DNA of 6,874 nt from Clostridia bacterium (GCA_017453085.1 JAFTKV010000005.1:1-6874), one strand, 5' to 3'; positions 1 to 6,122 are shown, counted from the first letter of the stretch. Numbers and translations are program-made. Notes: a model not told the origin generated them from the sequence alone.

Positions 1-47
1 CAGCGGGGGCAACGGTAAGCAACAATAGATTCGTTGGGGGCACTCAT
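1..47 (-). CDS. 5' end of an unidentified gene, possibly a zinc-ribbon protein (partial)
   Basis: Only the first 15 codons and two bases of the next are inside the window; the gene continues past position 1. The ATG at 47-45 shares a base with the TGA stop (49-47) of the upstream 280-residue gene, giving a TGATG junction. A perfect AGGAGG (complement of 55-60) lies 7 nt before the ATG, inside the upstream gene's last codons, so the two are probably translationally coupled. The visible peptide is MSAPNESIVAYRCPR, and the next codon starts TG. If that codon is TGY, the protein has a CPRC knuckle like the first half of a zinc ribbon. That reading is an inference; the start and coupling are seen directly. 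Confidence 0.6.
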   Translation of the reverse strand, partial: MSAPNESIVAYRCPR

Positions 48-889
48 CAGGATTCCTCCTCTGTTTCGTCGGTGGGACGGCCGGTCATCACCACGTAAGG
101 CGGCTTCTTCAGTCCCTCGGTGACGGCAAAGGGCTCGGCATCGTCCATATCGTACGGGGTCATGGGAATATCCGACAGATAAACGGTCAGATACTCATAG
201 GGATCGGCAAGATCGATACTGCCGCTGCCTGCGTAGTAGATCATCAGCTCCAGCTCGGTGACGTCGGTGTAATCGATGCCCGAGAAGGTGAGGCGGCGGT
301 AGGTGTAGGTAAAGCGGTCAAAGGAGGTGTAGGTGTAATCGGTGTAATACTGTTCACCGTCGTAAATGGCAAAGCCGAAGGGCTCACCTGCGGGCTCGGA
401 TTTCAGACCGTAGGTGGTCATCAGCTCCTCCATGCCCTCGTCGTTGAGGCGAATGGTGACCTGCAGCCCCCCTGCAGAGGGAATATAGATGGGACTTGAG
501 GTGTGGAACTGTCCGTAATGGATATAGGCCTTCTTATCCTCGGGGTTGGAGCCGTCACCCGAGTAGGTGTTTTCCCGACAGGAGAAGGTGTCGTAGCTGT
601 AGATGGTGCTGATGCGGGTGTCCTCGTCGTAGGTGCGGTAGCTGCTTTCCTGCGTGTAGGCAAAGTGCTCCCACTCCCGTTCTTCGTCTGCCTTCCAAAG
701 ATCGTAGGCATCCAGCGAGTCTTGGGTCCACAGGAAGGTCTCAGCTTCTGAGGGATCCTCCTTGGCACACATCCGGAAGATCAGCAGGCCGTAAACGGCA
801 ACCACCAACAGAATGATCAGATATTTGAAGATATTATATACGGCGCCGTGCTTTTTTTTCGGCTCGTAGGGATCGTATTCGGTTTGCAA
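47..889 (-). CDS. Hypothetical single-pass membrane protein, 280 aa, TTG start
   Basis: I do not recognise the family. The start is TTG at 889-887; no ATG is available near it, and a GAGGA motif sits 7 nt upstream, so the TTG is credible. The N-terminus is charged and proline/lysine-rich (residues 1-18, with KKK at 11-13). One hydrophobic segment follows at about 19-40, with little after it that could span a membrane. Residues 41-280 are acidic and rich in Tyr, Thr and Asp, with alternating patterns that suggest beta structure. Most likely it is an anchored protein with its large domain outside the cell (inference). There is no signal-peptidase site or lipobox. It is first in a transcription unit with its own promoter at 922-950 and is coupled to the partial gene at 1-47. 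Confidence is high that it is a gene and low on function. Confidence 0.8.
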   Translation of the reverse strand: MQTEYDPYEPKKKHGAVYNIFKYLIILLVVAVYGLLIFRMCAKEDPSEAETFLWTQDSLDAYDLWKADEEREWEHFAYTQESSYRTYDEDTRISTIYSYDTFSCRENTYSGDGSNPEDKKAYIHYGQFHTSSPIYIPSAGGLQVTIRLNDEGMEELMTTYGLKSEPAGEPFGFAIYDGEQYYTDYTYTSFDRFTYTYRRLTFSGIDYTDVTELELMIYYAGSGSIDLADPYEYLTVYLSDIPMTPYDMDDAEPFAVTEGLKKPPYVVMTGRPTDETEEES

Positions 890-921
890 CGGTAAATCCT
901 CGCTTTCGTAGGGTATCTCTT

Positions 922-950
922 ATTTTATCACAGACGCACGCTTTTTTCAA
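922..950 (-). promoter_or_regulatory. Sigma-A promoter for the 280-aa membrane protein unit
   Basis: Read on the minus strand, TTGAAA (-35, complement of 945-950) and TAAAAT (-10, complement of 922-927) are separated by exactly 17 bp. A TGA directly before the -10 gives an extended -10. Transcription should start near 915, leaving a leader of about 25 nt that contains the ribosome binding site for the TTG start at 889. Confidence 0.75.
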
Positions 951-1035
951 TATCTTTTCGCGGCTTTTTCCGAAAAGAAAGAGTAAACTCTGTAAAATTA
1001 TTTTGAATGGACGGGCAAAATCTGCGGGAAAGGGC

Positions 1036-1064
1036 TTGACAAGTCCGCCGCTTTGTGTTACACT
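1036..1064 (+). promoter_or_regulatory. Sigma-A promoter of the T-box/trpS unit
   Basis: A perfect -35 TTGACA (1036-1041), a 17-bp spacer and a -10 TACACT (1059-1064). TG at 1056-1057 supplies an extended -10. The expected start is around 1071-1072, just before the T-box Stem I. It is divergent from the promoter at 922-950. Confidence 0.8.
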
Positions 1065-1070
1065 TGGTTA

Positions 1071-1276
1071 AACCAAGGATCGCGTTGGAGCGTGGAAGAC
1101 GATGAGCGAGTCGGGACGGTGAAAGCCGACCGTCGGAAGCGGGCACTCCGTTGGGACGCGGGAGGTTTTCGAAAATACAGCACTGTCCGTGCAAAAGAGC
1201 GGGGGATCTTCTCCCGAACCAAGGTGGCACCGCGGATCATTCCGTCCTTGACGATCGTCAGGGGCGATTTTTGTTT
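1071..1276 (+). ncRNA. T-box riboswitch leader, tRNA-Trp specific
   Basis: A leader that senses uncharged tRNA-Trp and controls readthrough into trpS. Stem I closes with CGCGT (1081-1085) pairing with ACGCG (1156-1160). The distal part holds a GGTGAAAGCC hairpin-loop element (from about 1118) typical of T-box Stem I. The proposed specifier codon is TGG at 1152-1154, followed by a purine and then the closing helix, which matches Trp. A short stem GCAC/GTGC lies at 1180-1192 and a 6-bp stem at 1200-1216. The conserved T-box sequence AAGGTGGCACCGCGG is at 1221-1235. Its AAGG can pair with CCTT at 1246-1249 to form the antiterminator, which competes with the terminator at 1243-1276. The gene that follows is trpS, agreeing with the codon. 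Class assignment is secure; the exact Stem I fold is my hand-drawn model. Confidence 0.93.
1243..1276 (+). terminator. Conditional terminator of the Trp T-box
   Basis: The core TGACGATCGTCA (1249-1260) is a perfect 12-nt palindrome. Further pairs, including G-U pairs, extend it to 1243-1266, and it is followed by ATTTTTGTTTT. The left arm includes the CCTT needed by the antiterminator, so the two folds are mutually exclusive, as expected of a T-box switch. Confidence 0.85.
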
Positions 1277-1307
1277 TGCACGGCATTTCAGGAAAGAAGG
1301 TATTAGT

Positions 1308-2318
1308 ATGGAAAACAATCAGACCGAAGCAAAAAAGGTCATATTCTCGGGTGTGCAGCCCAGCGGACTGCTCACCATCGGCAACTATCTGGGCGCCATC
1401 AAGAACTGGGTGTCCCTGGCTGACGAGTACGACTGCATCTACTGCGTGGTGGATATGCACGCCATTACCGTCCGTCAGGTGCCCGCCGATCTGCGTCGCC
1501 GCACCTACGAGACGCTGGCGATCTATATCGCCGCAGGCATCGATCCCGAAAAATCTACGCTCTTCGTCCAGTCCCACAATCCTGCCCACGCAGAGCTGGG
1601 TTGGGTGCTGAACTGCTATACCCAGTTCGGTGAGCTGGGTAGAATGACCCAGTTCAAGGACAAATCCGCAAAGCACGCCGACAACATCAACGCAGGTCTG
1701 TTCACCTATCCTACTCTGATGGCGGCAGACATCCTGCTGTACCAGACCGATCTGGTGCCGGTGGGCGTGGACCAGAAGCAGCACATCGAGCTGGCGCGGA
1801 ACATCGCCGAGCGCTTCAACGGTCTGTACAGCAACACCTTCAAGGTGCCCGAGGGATTTATCCCCAAGACCGGTGCAAAGATCATGTCTCTCTCCGATCC
1901 TACCCGCAAGATGAGCAAGTCGGATGAGAATCCGGGCGGCTACGTGGCCATCCTGGACAAGAAGGACGATATCATCCGCAAGTTCAAGCGCGCGGTCACC
2001 GACTCGGATACCGTAGTGCGCTTTGCCGAAGGCAAGGACGGCATCAACAATCTGATGAACATCTACGCCTGCTTCACCGGCAAGACCCACGCCGAGATCG
2101 AAGCCGAGTTTGCAGGCAAGGGCTACGGTGACTTCAAGCTGGCAGTAGGCGAGACGGTTGCCGATAAGCTGGCACCTGTGCAGGCGGAGTTCAACCGTCT
2201 GATGGCAGACAAGGCGTATCTGGAGTCCATCATGAAGCGGGGTGCAGAGGATGCGGCGCACCGTTCTGTGAAGACCATGCGCAAGGTTTACAAGAAGCTG
2301 GGATTTGTGCAGGTATAA
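1308..2318 (+). CDS. trpS: Tryptophanyl-tRNA synthetase (class Ic), 336 aa
   Basis: Cytoplasmic enzyme that joins Trp to tRNA-Trp using ATP. The start is ATG 1308, preceded by GGAAAGAAGG (1291-1300) at 7 nt. The open frame extends upstream through the T-box but that part is not coding. The length of 336 matches bacterial TrpRS (about 330). The N-terminal VIFSGVQPSG is followed by the HIGH-equivalent TIGN (residues 23-26). VDMHAIT is the usual motif of the Rossmann core, PVGVDQKQHIELARNIAERFN is the substrate-pocket region, and the KMSKS loop is intact at 201-205 (RKMSKSDEN). The C-terminal helical anticodon-binding domain is present with no truncation. Expression is controlled by the T-box upstream, and the DUF1294 gene begins 3 nt after the stop. 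Confidence 0.98.
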   Translation: MENNQTEAKKVIFSGVQPSGLLTIGNYLGAIKNWVSLADEYDCIYCVVDMHAITVRQVPADLRRRTYETLAIYIAAGIDPEKSTLFVQSHNPAHAELGWVLNCYTQFGELGRMTQFKDKSAKHADNINAGLFTYPTLMAADILLYQTDLVPVGVDQKQHIELARNIAERFNGLYSNTFKVPEGFIPKTGAKIMSLSDPTRKMSKSDENPGGYVAILDKKDDIIRKFKRAVTDSDTVVRFAEGKDGINNLMNIYACFTGKTHAEIEAEFAGKGYGDFKLAVGETVADKLAPVQAEFNRLMADKAYLESIMKRGAEDAAHRSVKTMRKVYKKLGFVQV

Positions 2319-2321
2319 GGA

Positions 2322-2639
2322 ATGGAAAACGTTCTTCTTCTGTTGTCTGCCGTGGGCAGCTTTCTGAAGGCGCACGCTACGGTGGTGCTGATCGTATTGG
2401 GCGTGATCAATCTGATCGCATTCGTGATGTACGGTCTGGACAAAAGGTATGCCAGACACAAGGAATGGCGGATCCCGGAGGCCAATCTGCTGATGGCGGC
2501 GGCACTCTACGGAGCGTTGGGCGCATTTCTTGCCATGCAGCTCTTCCGCCACAAGACCAAGCATATGAAATTCACCATTACCGTCCCGTTGCTCCTGATC
2601 CTGCAGATCGCCTTCGCACTCGTCGTGATGATGGTGTAA
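2322..2639 (+). CDS. DUF1294 family small membrane protein, 105 aa
   Basis: A small integral membrane protein of the DUF1294 (YsdA-like) family, function unknown. The diagnostic block is present: NLIAFVMYGLDKRYAR in the first third, WRIPEANLL in the middle, then a Gly/Ala-rich helix ending in LFRHKTKHMKF, and a final hydrophobic helix. Three to four membrane segments are expected: about 11-38, 52-73 and 81-104. It starts only 3 nt after the trpS stop (TAA GGA ATG). The only Shine-Dalgarno-like bases lie within the end of trpS, so translation is probably coupled to trpS and transcription falls under the Trp T-box. Whether the pairing with trpS has meaning is unknown. Some family members elsewhere carry an N-terminal cold-shock domain; this one does not. 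Confidence 0.9.
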   Translation: MENVLLLLSAVGSFLKAHATVVLIVLGVINLIAFVMYGLDKRYARHKEWRIPEANLLMAAALYGALGAFLAMQLFRHKTKHMKFTITVPLLLILQIAFALVVMMV

Positions 2640-2643
2640 CCGA

Positions 2644-2685
2644 ACACAAACAACCCCTCTTTGCCAAAAGAGGGGTTGTTTGTGT
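2644..2685. terminator. Shared bidirectional terminator hairpin
   Basis: A perfect 19-bp inverted repeat (2644-2662 with 2667-2685) with a 4-nt loop, 5 nt after the stop of the DUF1294 gene. The GC-rich core CCCCTCTTT/AAAGAGGGG is flanked by T-rich TTGTTTGTGT on both strands, so the CCCC/GGGG core plus the U-rich outer arm can terminate in either direction. It lies between convergent transcription units (trpS unit on plus, ireB operon on minus). No other terminator is visible for the minus-strand operon. Confidence 0.8.
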
Positions 2686-2755
2686 ATGATTGATTGGAAT
2701 AAAGTTTCAGTTGGCGGTATCGAATGGATCACACCGACCGACACCCTGTGGGGAT

Positions 2756-2784
2756 CGTTCGGAACGGACAGTCCGGGAGGCCCG
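2756..2784. repeat. Cluster of three overlapping short palindromes
   Basis: CGTTC-G-GAACG (2756-2766), CGGAC-A-GTCCG (2765-2775) and CGGG-AGG-CCCG (2774-2784) follow one another, each sharing two bases with the next. They sit in the 150-nt spacer between the terminator hairpin and the stop of the minus-strand 209-residue gene. I see no gene here. The composition resembles dispersed intergenic repeats of gut Clostridia, but one copy in the window cannot show that. Confidence 0.55.
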
Positions 2785-2835
2785 TCCCTACAAGGTCGAT
2801 GGTGGGAGTGTAGCCGCATCTTCGTAGGGGACTTT

Positions 2836-3465
2836 TTATGCTTCAATAGGGGGCTTATCTTTCTTGATCTTTTTCAATCGATACACGATTCCCGCGATTC
2901 CGAAGGTCACCAGTAGGGCAACGCTGACGCCGCCTACGATCCAAGGCCATAGGACGACCTCCAGTTTTGCCGCCGCATCCTCCTCGGAAACAGCACTGAA
3001 AGCGACGTAGTTCCCGTCGTGAACAACCGAGCAGGATTCGGAATACGGATTGTTCAGAGTATATCCGCCGTCTTCAGTTTCTTCGATGGAGCCGTAACCG
3101 TCCCCTTGCAAGGAAGCGGTCAATACCGTGTTGGACAACGCATCTCCTGCCGACCAAACGAGGGTAAGTGTTTTTTGGTAGGTGCCGTTGCCGAATGCTT
3201 CAGTGGGGAGATCTTTCGCGTCGATCAGGTAGGTATATCCCATTCCGCCCGTGATTTTGAATCCCGGGCAGCCGACGATCACGCGCTCCACCGTTTCATC
3301 CAGCCCCGACAGCTCCAGGGTGATCTCGATAGGTTCGTCCAACGGGACTTTCCCCTCCGGAACGATCAGCTTCACCGACGGCGCGGGGGACTCGGCAGTT
3401 ACTGCAGTAGGCATCACTGCCACGCAAATCAGAAGCATCAGCAAAAGCCAAGCAATCTTTTTCAT
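2836..3465 (-). CDS. Secreted/type I membrane protein of unknown function, 209 aa
   Basis: I do not recognise the family. A clear signal peptide is present: MKKIAW, a hydrophobic run to about residue 18, and an AxA-type site near 22-24 (AVTA before ES). The extracytoplasmic part (25-168) reads like beta-sandwich sequence, beginning PSVKLIVPEGKVPLDEPIEITLEL, with two cysteines at 66 and 145 that could form a disulfide. A TM helix follows at about 171-195, then a short lysine-rich cytoplasmic tail (KKIKKDKPP). The topology is therefore N-out, C-in. The ribosome binding site AAGGAGAA overlaps the stop codon of the upstream carboxypeptidase-family gene, so the two are cotranscribed and probably made together. 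Its ectodomain may act with that protein at the membrane surface (inference). Confidence 0.85.
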   Translation of the reverse strand: MKKIAWLLLMLLICVAVMPTAVTAESPAPSVKLIVPEGKVPLDEPIEITLELSGLDETVERVIVGCPGFKITGGMGYTYLIDAKDLPTEAFGNGTYQKTLTLVWSAGDALSNTVLTASLQGDGYGSIEETEDGGYTLNNPYSESCSVVHDGNYVAFSAVSEEDAAAKLEVVLWPWIVGGVSVALLVTFGIAGIVYRLKKIKKDKPPIEA

Positions 3466-3475
3466 TTTGTTCTCC

Positions 3476-4813
3476 TTAATCCCGATCAGAATGATACTTT
3501 TTCTTCACCTGCTCACGGTAGATGGCGTTGATGAGGAAATAGACGATGAACAGTCCGATCACTACCAGCGCAACCACCACGAAGCGGCTGCTGCTGAGAT
3601 AAGCGGTGATCTGGGCAATGCGGTATTCGGTGCCGCTGCGGACGATGTTGCTGCGCACGATCAGATCGGTCTCGCCCAGCAGCTTGCCGTCCAGCCAGAC
3701 CGAAACGGTGCCCACCTTGTCCCCCTCCTCCACGGGAGCCTCCAGCTCCTCTGCCGTAAGGTTGATCTTCCGCTGAATGCGGGACAGATCCAGCGATTTG
3801 GGCAGATAGCACTCCACCGTTTCCTTGGCGAACACGGCGGCAAAATCCGCACCGCTGCCCAGCTTTACGGGGAGCTCGCAGAGCACCTCGGCGTCGGTCA
3901 GCACCTTGGTATAGCGGAAATTCTGGGTGTCCTTTTCGATCAGCGCACGGGTGATGTCGTAGGAGGCGGGCAGCTCGTCCACCTTTTTGCCGCCCAGCAG
4001 GATGGCGATGTAGTGCAGCCCCTTGTAGGTTGCCGAGGTGATCAGCACGTCACCTGCCTGGGAGGTGCTGCCGTTGATCATGCCGCTTACCGCATCGAAC
4101 AGATAGGAGGTGCCGGTGCCGTTGTAGTAACGGCTGAGGAAATAGTTGTTGTTATGAATCGTGCCTGCGCTGAGGGTAGGGCAGGACAGATAAGCCGATC
4201 CCGACCAGCCGTGGAGCGCGGTATTTCCGTAAAACTCCAGCGAAAGGATCAAAAGATCCTCTGCGGTGGTGGTCATGGATGCGTCGTGTATACCGGTGGG
4301 ATTGGTGAAGAAGGTGTTCTCCATACCCAGTTCGTCCGCTCTCTCGTTCATGGCGGTAACGAAGGCATCGGTGCTGCCCGCCGACAGATGGGCGAGGATC
4401 AGCGCGGCGTCGTTGCTCTTTCGCAGGAGCAACAGCTTTAACAGATCCTCGGGGGAGACGGTGTCACCCGCTTTGAAGCCGTAATAAGTGCCGCTGACTC
4501 CCTCCAGCATGGCGGAGGTGACGGTGATGGGCGTGGTCAGATCGTCGATGGTCTCGTAGGCGAGCAGTGCGGTCATCAGCTTCACCGCCGTCGCGGGGTA
4601 GATCTTCTGATCGGCGTTTTTGGTGCGCAGGACGGTGTCGGTCTCCAAACAGTAGAGCAGGACGGTGTCGGCATTTGCCAGATCCGCCTCCTCCGCCTTG
4701 GGCGCAGGGGGCTCCTTGGTGTCGGCACTCTCTGCGGAGAAGACGGTCAAGGGTGCGACGGTGCACAACAGGATCGGCAGCAGCAGGAGGATGGATAGAA
4801 TTCTGCGTTTCAT
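3476..4813 (-). CDS. D-Ala-D-Ala carboxypeptidase (PBP5/peptidase S11) homologue with degenerate active site, 445 aa
   Basis: Family assignment rests on the fold-wide pattern: a signal peptide (1-27, VFSA before ES), an S11 domain at about 45-295 with ETDTVLRTKNADQKIYPAT, MNERADELGMENTFFTNPTG and a GSTSQAGDVLITSA segment, then a PBP5 C-terminal beta domain (about 300-385). A C-terminal TM helix (411-429) ends in a basic tail, replacing the usual amphipathic anchor. Normally such enzymes trim the terminal D-Ala from peptidoglycan pentapeptides. Here the SxxK nucleophile position is Thr (T75-A-V-K78, codon ACG), the SxN motif reads K132-S-N134, and the KTG position reads I246-N-G248. The frame is intact, so this is a preserved coding gene, not decay. 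It follows ribF closely: the Shine-Dalgarno AAGGGA is inside the last ribF codons. I infer weak or no carboxypeptidase activity and a possible binding or scaffold role. Confidence 0.88.
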   Translation of the reverse strand: MKRRILSILLLLPILLCTVAPLTVFSAESADTKEPPAPKAEEADLANADTVLLYCLETDTVLRTKNADQKIYPATAVKLMTALLAYETIDDLTTPITVTSAMLEGVSGTYYGFKAGDTVSPEDLLKLLLLRKSNDAALILAHLSAGSTDAFVTAMNERADELGMENTFFTNPTGIHDASMTTTAEDLLILSLEFYGNTALHGWSGSAYLSCPTLSAGTIHNNNYFLSRYYNGTGTSYLFDAVSGMINGSTSQAGDVLITSATYKGLHYIAILLGGKKVDELPASYDITRALIEKDTQNFRYTKVLTDAEVLCELPVKLGSGADFAAVFAKETVECYLPKSLDLSRIQRKINLTAEELEAPVEEGDKVGTVSVWLDGKLLGETDLIVRSNIVRSGTEYRIAQITAYLSSSRFVVVALVVIGLFIVYFLINAIYREQVKKKYHSDRD

Positions 4814-4817
4814 GGGA

Positions 4818-5744
4818 TCATCCCTTCTGTGTCAGATCAAAGTAGCGGCGGGCGGCGGTCACGTCTCGACGGATCGCCTTGGCCAGACTGTCCGGCGTGT
4901 CGAACCGTTGCTCCGCACGGTGGAATTTCAGAAAACGGACCTCTGCAGTCTTGCCGTAAAACGAGCCGGACGCCTCCAGCAGATGGGTCTCGCAGAGGAT
5001 CTCCTTCCCTTGGAAGGTGGGGCGAACGCCCAGATTGGTGACCGAGGGATAGCACACGCCGTCGATGACCGCTTCGGTAAAATAAACGCCGAAGGGGGGC
5101 AGCTGCCGTCCTTTGGCAATGGGGAGATTCAGCGTAGGCGCAGACAGCACCGATCCGCCCACCGATCTGCCGTGTACGACCTCTTCCGTGATGGACCAGG
5201 GTCTGCCCAGAAGTGCGGCGACACCCTCGATGTTGCCTACCGACAGACGGCGGCGGATCTCGGTGGAGCTGACGGTGACCTCGCCGATCTGCACCGAGGA
5301 GATCACGCGGCAGGCCATATGAGCGGCGGCGGAAAAGTATCTCAGCTGATTGGCATCTCCCGCAGCTCCGTAGCCAAAGCGGAAGTTGAAGCCGCAGACC
5401 AGCCCCACGGCTCCGATGCCTGCCATGGTGCGGCGTACGAAGGTTTCGGGCGTTTGTCTGCAAAATGCACTGAACTCGGCCACGAACAGCACCTCTATAC
5501 CGTGCTGGGCAAACAAGGCGGCACGCTCGTCGACGGTAGTGAGGACGTGCGACGTCAGCGGATAGAAGGTGAATACCGCCGGGCGAACGGGGCGCTCCGG
5601 TGTAGAGAGAGCTGCCGCCCCCTCACGGGCGGCGGCAAGCAGCTCTGCATGACCTTGATGAACGCCGTCAAAGTTTCCCAGCGCAACGAAAACAGCCCCG
5701 TCGCACGGCAGAGCGTCCACGTGGTTGACAGAGTAGATCTTCAT
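4818..5744 (-). CDS. ribF: Bifunctional riboflavin kinase / FAD synthetase, 308 aa
   Basis: Makes FMN from riboflavin and ATP, then FAD from FMN and ATP, in the cytoplasm. The N-terminal adenylyltransferase domain carries GNFDGVHQGH (23-32), GFNFRFGYGAAGD (118-130) and VSSTEIRRRLSVGNIEGVAALLGRP (starting at 158). The C-terminal riboflavin kinase domain (about 183-305) has GRSVGGSVLSAPTLN (192-206), PFGVY (217-221), NLGVRPTF (237-244) and the closing FDTPDSLAKAI-RRD helix. The kinase glycine/PTxN loop differs slightly from the common GRTxGFPTAN form: one residue longer and without the Phe. The length is typical. The ATG begins one base after the ireB stop, with no strong ribosome binding site of its own, so it probably relies on reinitiation or coupling. 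Four bases separate its stop from the next gene. Confidence 0.96.
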   Translation of the reverse strand: MKIYSVNHVDALPCDGAVFVALGNFDGVHQGHAELLAAAREGAAALSTPERPVRPAVFTFYPLTSHVLTTVDERAALFAQHGIEVLFVAEFSAFCRQTPETFVRRTMAGIGAVGLVCGFNFRFGYGAAGDANQLRYFSAAAHMACRVISSVQIGEVTVSSTEIRRRLSVGNIEGVAALLGRPWSITEEVVHGRSVGGSVLSAPTLNLPIAKGRQLPPFGVYFTEAVIDGVCYPSVTNLGVRPTFQGKEILCETHLLEASGSFYGKTAEVRFLKFHRAEQRFDTPDSLAKAIRRDVTAARRYFDLTQKG

Positions 5745-5745
5745 T

Positions 5746-5994
5746 TTACAGCTTCAGGTAATTCTTTACCAGCAGATTCAGCAGCTCGTCCCGATCGATC
5801 TTGCGGATGAGGCTGCGAGCGTTTTTGTAATTGGTGATATAGGTGGGATCCTCGGACAGGATATAGCCCACGATCTGATTGATGGGGTTGTACCCCTTCT
5901 CCTTCAGTGCGTCGTAGACCTCCTGCAGGGTCGCACGGATCTCGGCCTCCCGATCATCGGGGATGGAAAAAGTACGGGTATTCTGATCAGCCAT
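5746..5994 (-). CDS. ireB: IreB family regulatory phosphoprotein (UPF0297), 82 aa
   Basis: A small soluble protein of the UPF0297/YrzL family. The conserved core is clear: VYDALKEKGYNPINQIVGYILSEDPTYI (26-53) followed by NARSLIRKIDRDELLNLLVKNYLK (58-81). In Enterococcus, IreB is phosphorylated on N-terminal threonines by the PASTA kinase IreK and affects cephalosporin resistance. Here Thr6 and Thr8 in the flexible N-terminus are the candidate sites. The ATG at 5994 is preceded by AAAGGAGGA at 8 nt. It is first in the operon ireB-ribF-carboxypeptidase homologue-TM protein and has a near-consensus promoter. In many Bacillota this gene lies next to ruvX/yqgF and a DUF1292 gene; neither is seen here. 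Confidence 0.95.
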   Translation of the reverse strand: MADQNTRTFSIPDDREAEIRATLQEVYDALKEKGYNPINQIVGYILSEDPTYITNYKNARSLIRKIDRDELLNLLVKNYLKL

Positions 5995-6050
5995 TGTAAT
6001 GTCCTCCTTTGGACGGTAGGTAGCCTGCAGAGATGCGAGGCTTTGGATTT

Positions 6051-6079
6051 ATTATACTATATTGGATTGTATTTTTCAA
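6051..6079 (-). promoter_or_regulatory. Sigma-A promoter of the ireB-ribF operon
   Basis: On the minus strand, TTGAAA (complement of 6074-6079), a 17-bp spacer and a perfect TATAAT (complement of 6051-6056). The start would be near 6044, giving a leader of about 50 nt. No riboswitch-like fold (for example an FMN element) fits in this short leader. Confidence 0.82.
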
Positions 6080-6122
6080 TAGGATTTACAATTTTTATCC
6101 CCATATACCGAAAGCTTTCCTA

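Noticed and set aside
928..1230. 100-codon minus-strand open frame over the T-box leader
   Set aside because: Covers the trpS promoter and T-box and has no coding signals.
1053..1307. Upstream extension of the trpS frame to an ATG at 1053
   Set aside because: It would begin before the predicted transcription start and read through the T-box and terminator. The ATG at 1308 has the ribosome binding site and gives the normal family length.
1068..2846. Very long open frame (592 codons) on the minus strand opposite trpS and DUF1294
   Set aside because: It lies fully antisense to two well-recognised genes, crosses the T-box and the terminator hairpin, and its protein is His/Gln/Arg-rich with no family resemblance. 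It is a codon-bias shadow.
3251..4441. 396-codon plus-strand open frame opposite the carboxypeptidase-family gene
   Set aside because: Antisense to a gene with clear domain pattern, signal peptide and ribosome binding site. The product has shadow-type composition and no upstream signals.
4665..5810. 381-codon plus-strand open frame opposite ribF and ireB
   Set aside because: Antisense to two firmly identified genes and spans their junctions; no ribosome binding site or promoter.
5995..6050. FMN riboswitch in front of the operon containing ribF
   Set aside because: The leader is only about 50 nt and has none of the conserved FMN-element stems.
6109..6121. Palindrome around GAAAGCTTTC after the 107-aa gene as a terminator
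   Set aside because: It is short, AT-rich, has no loop and no U-run in the right place.
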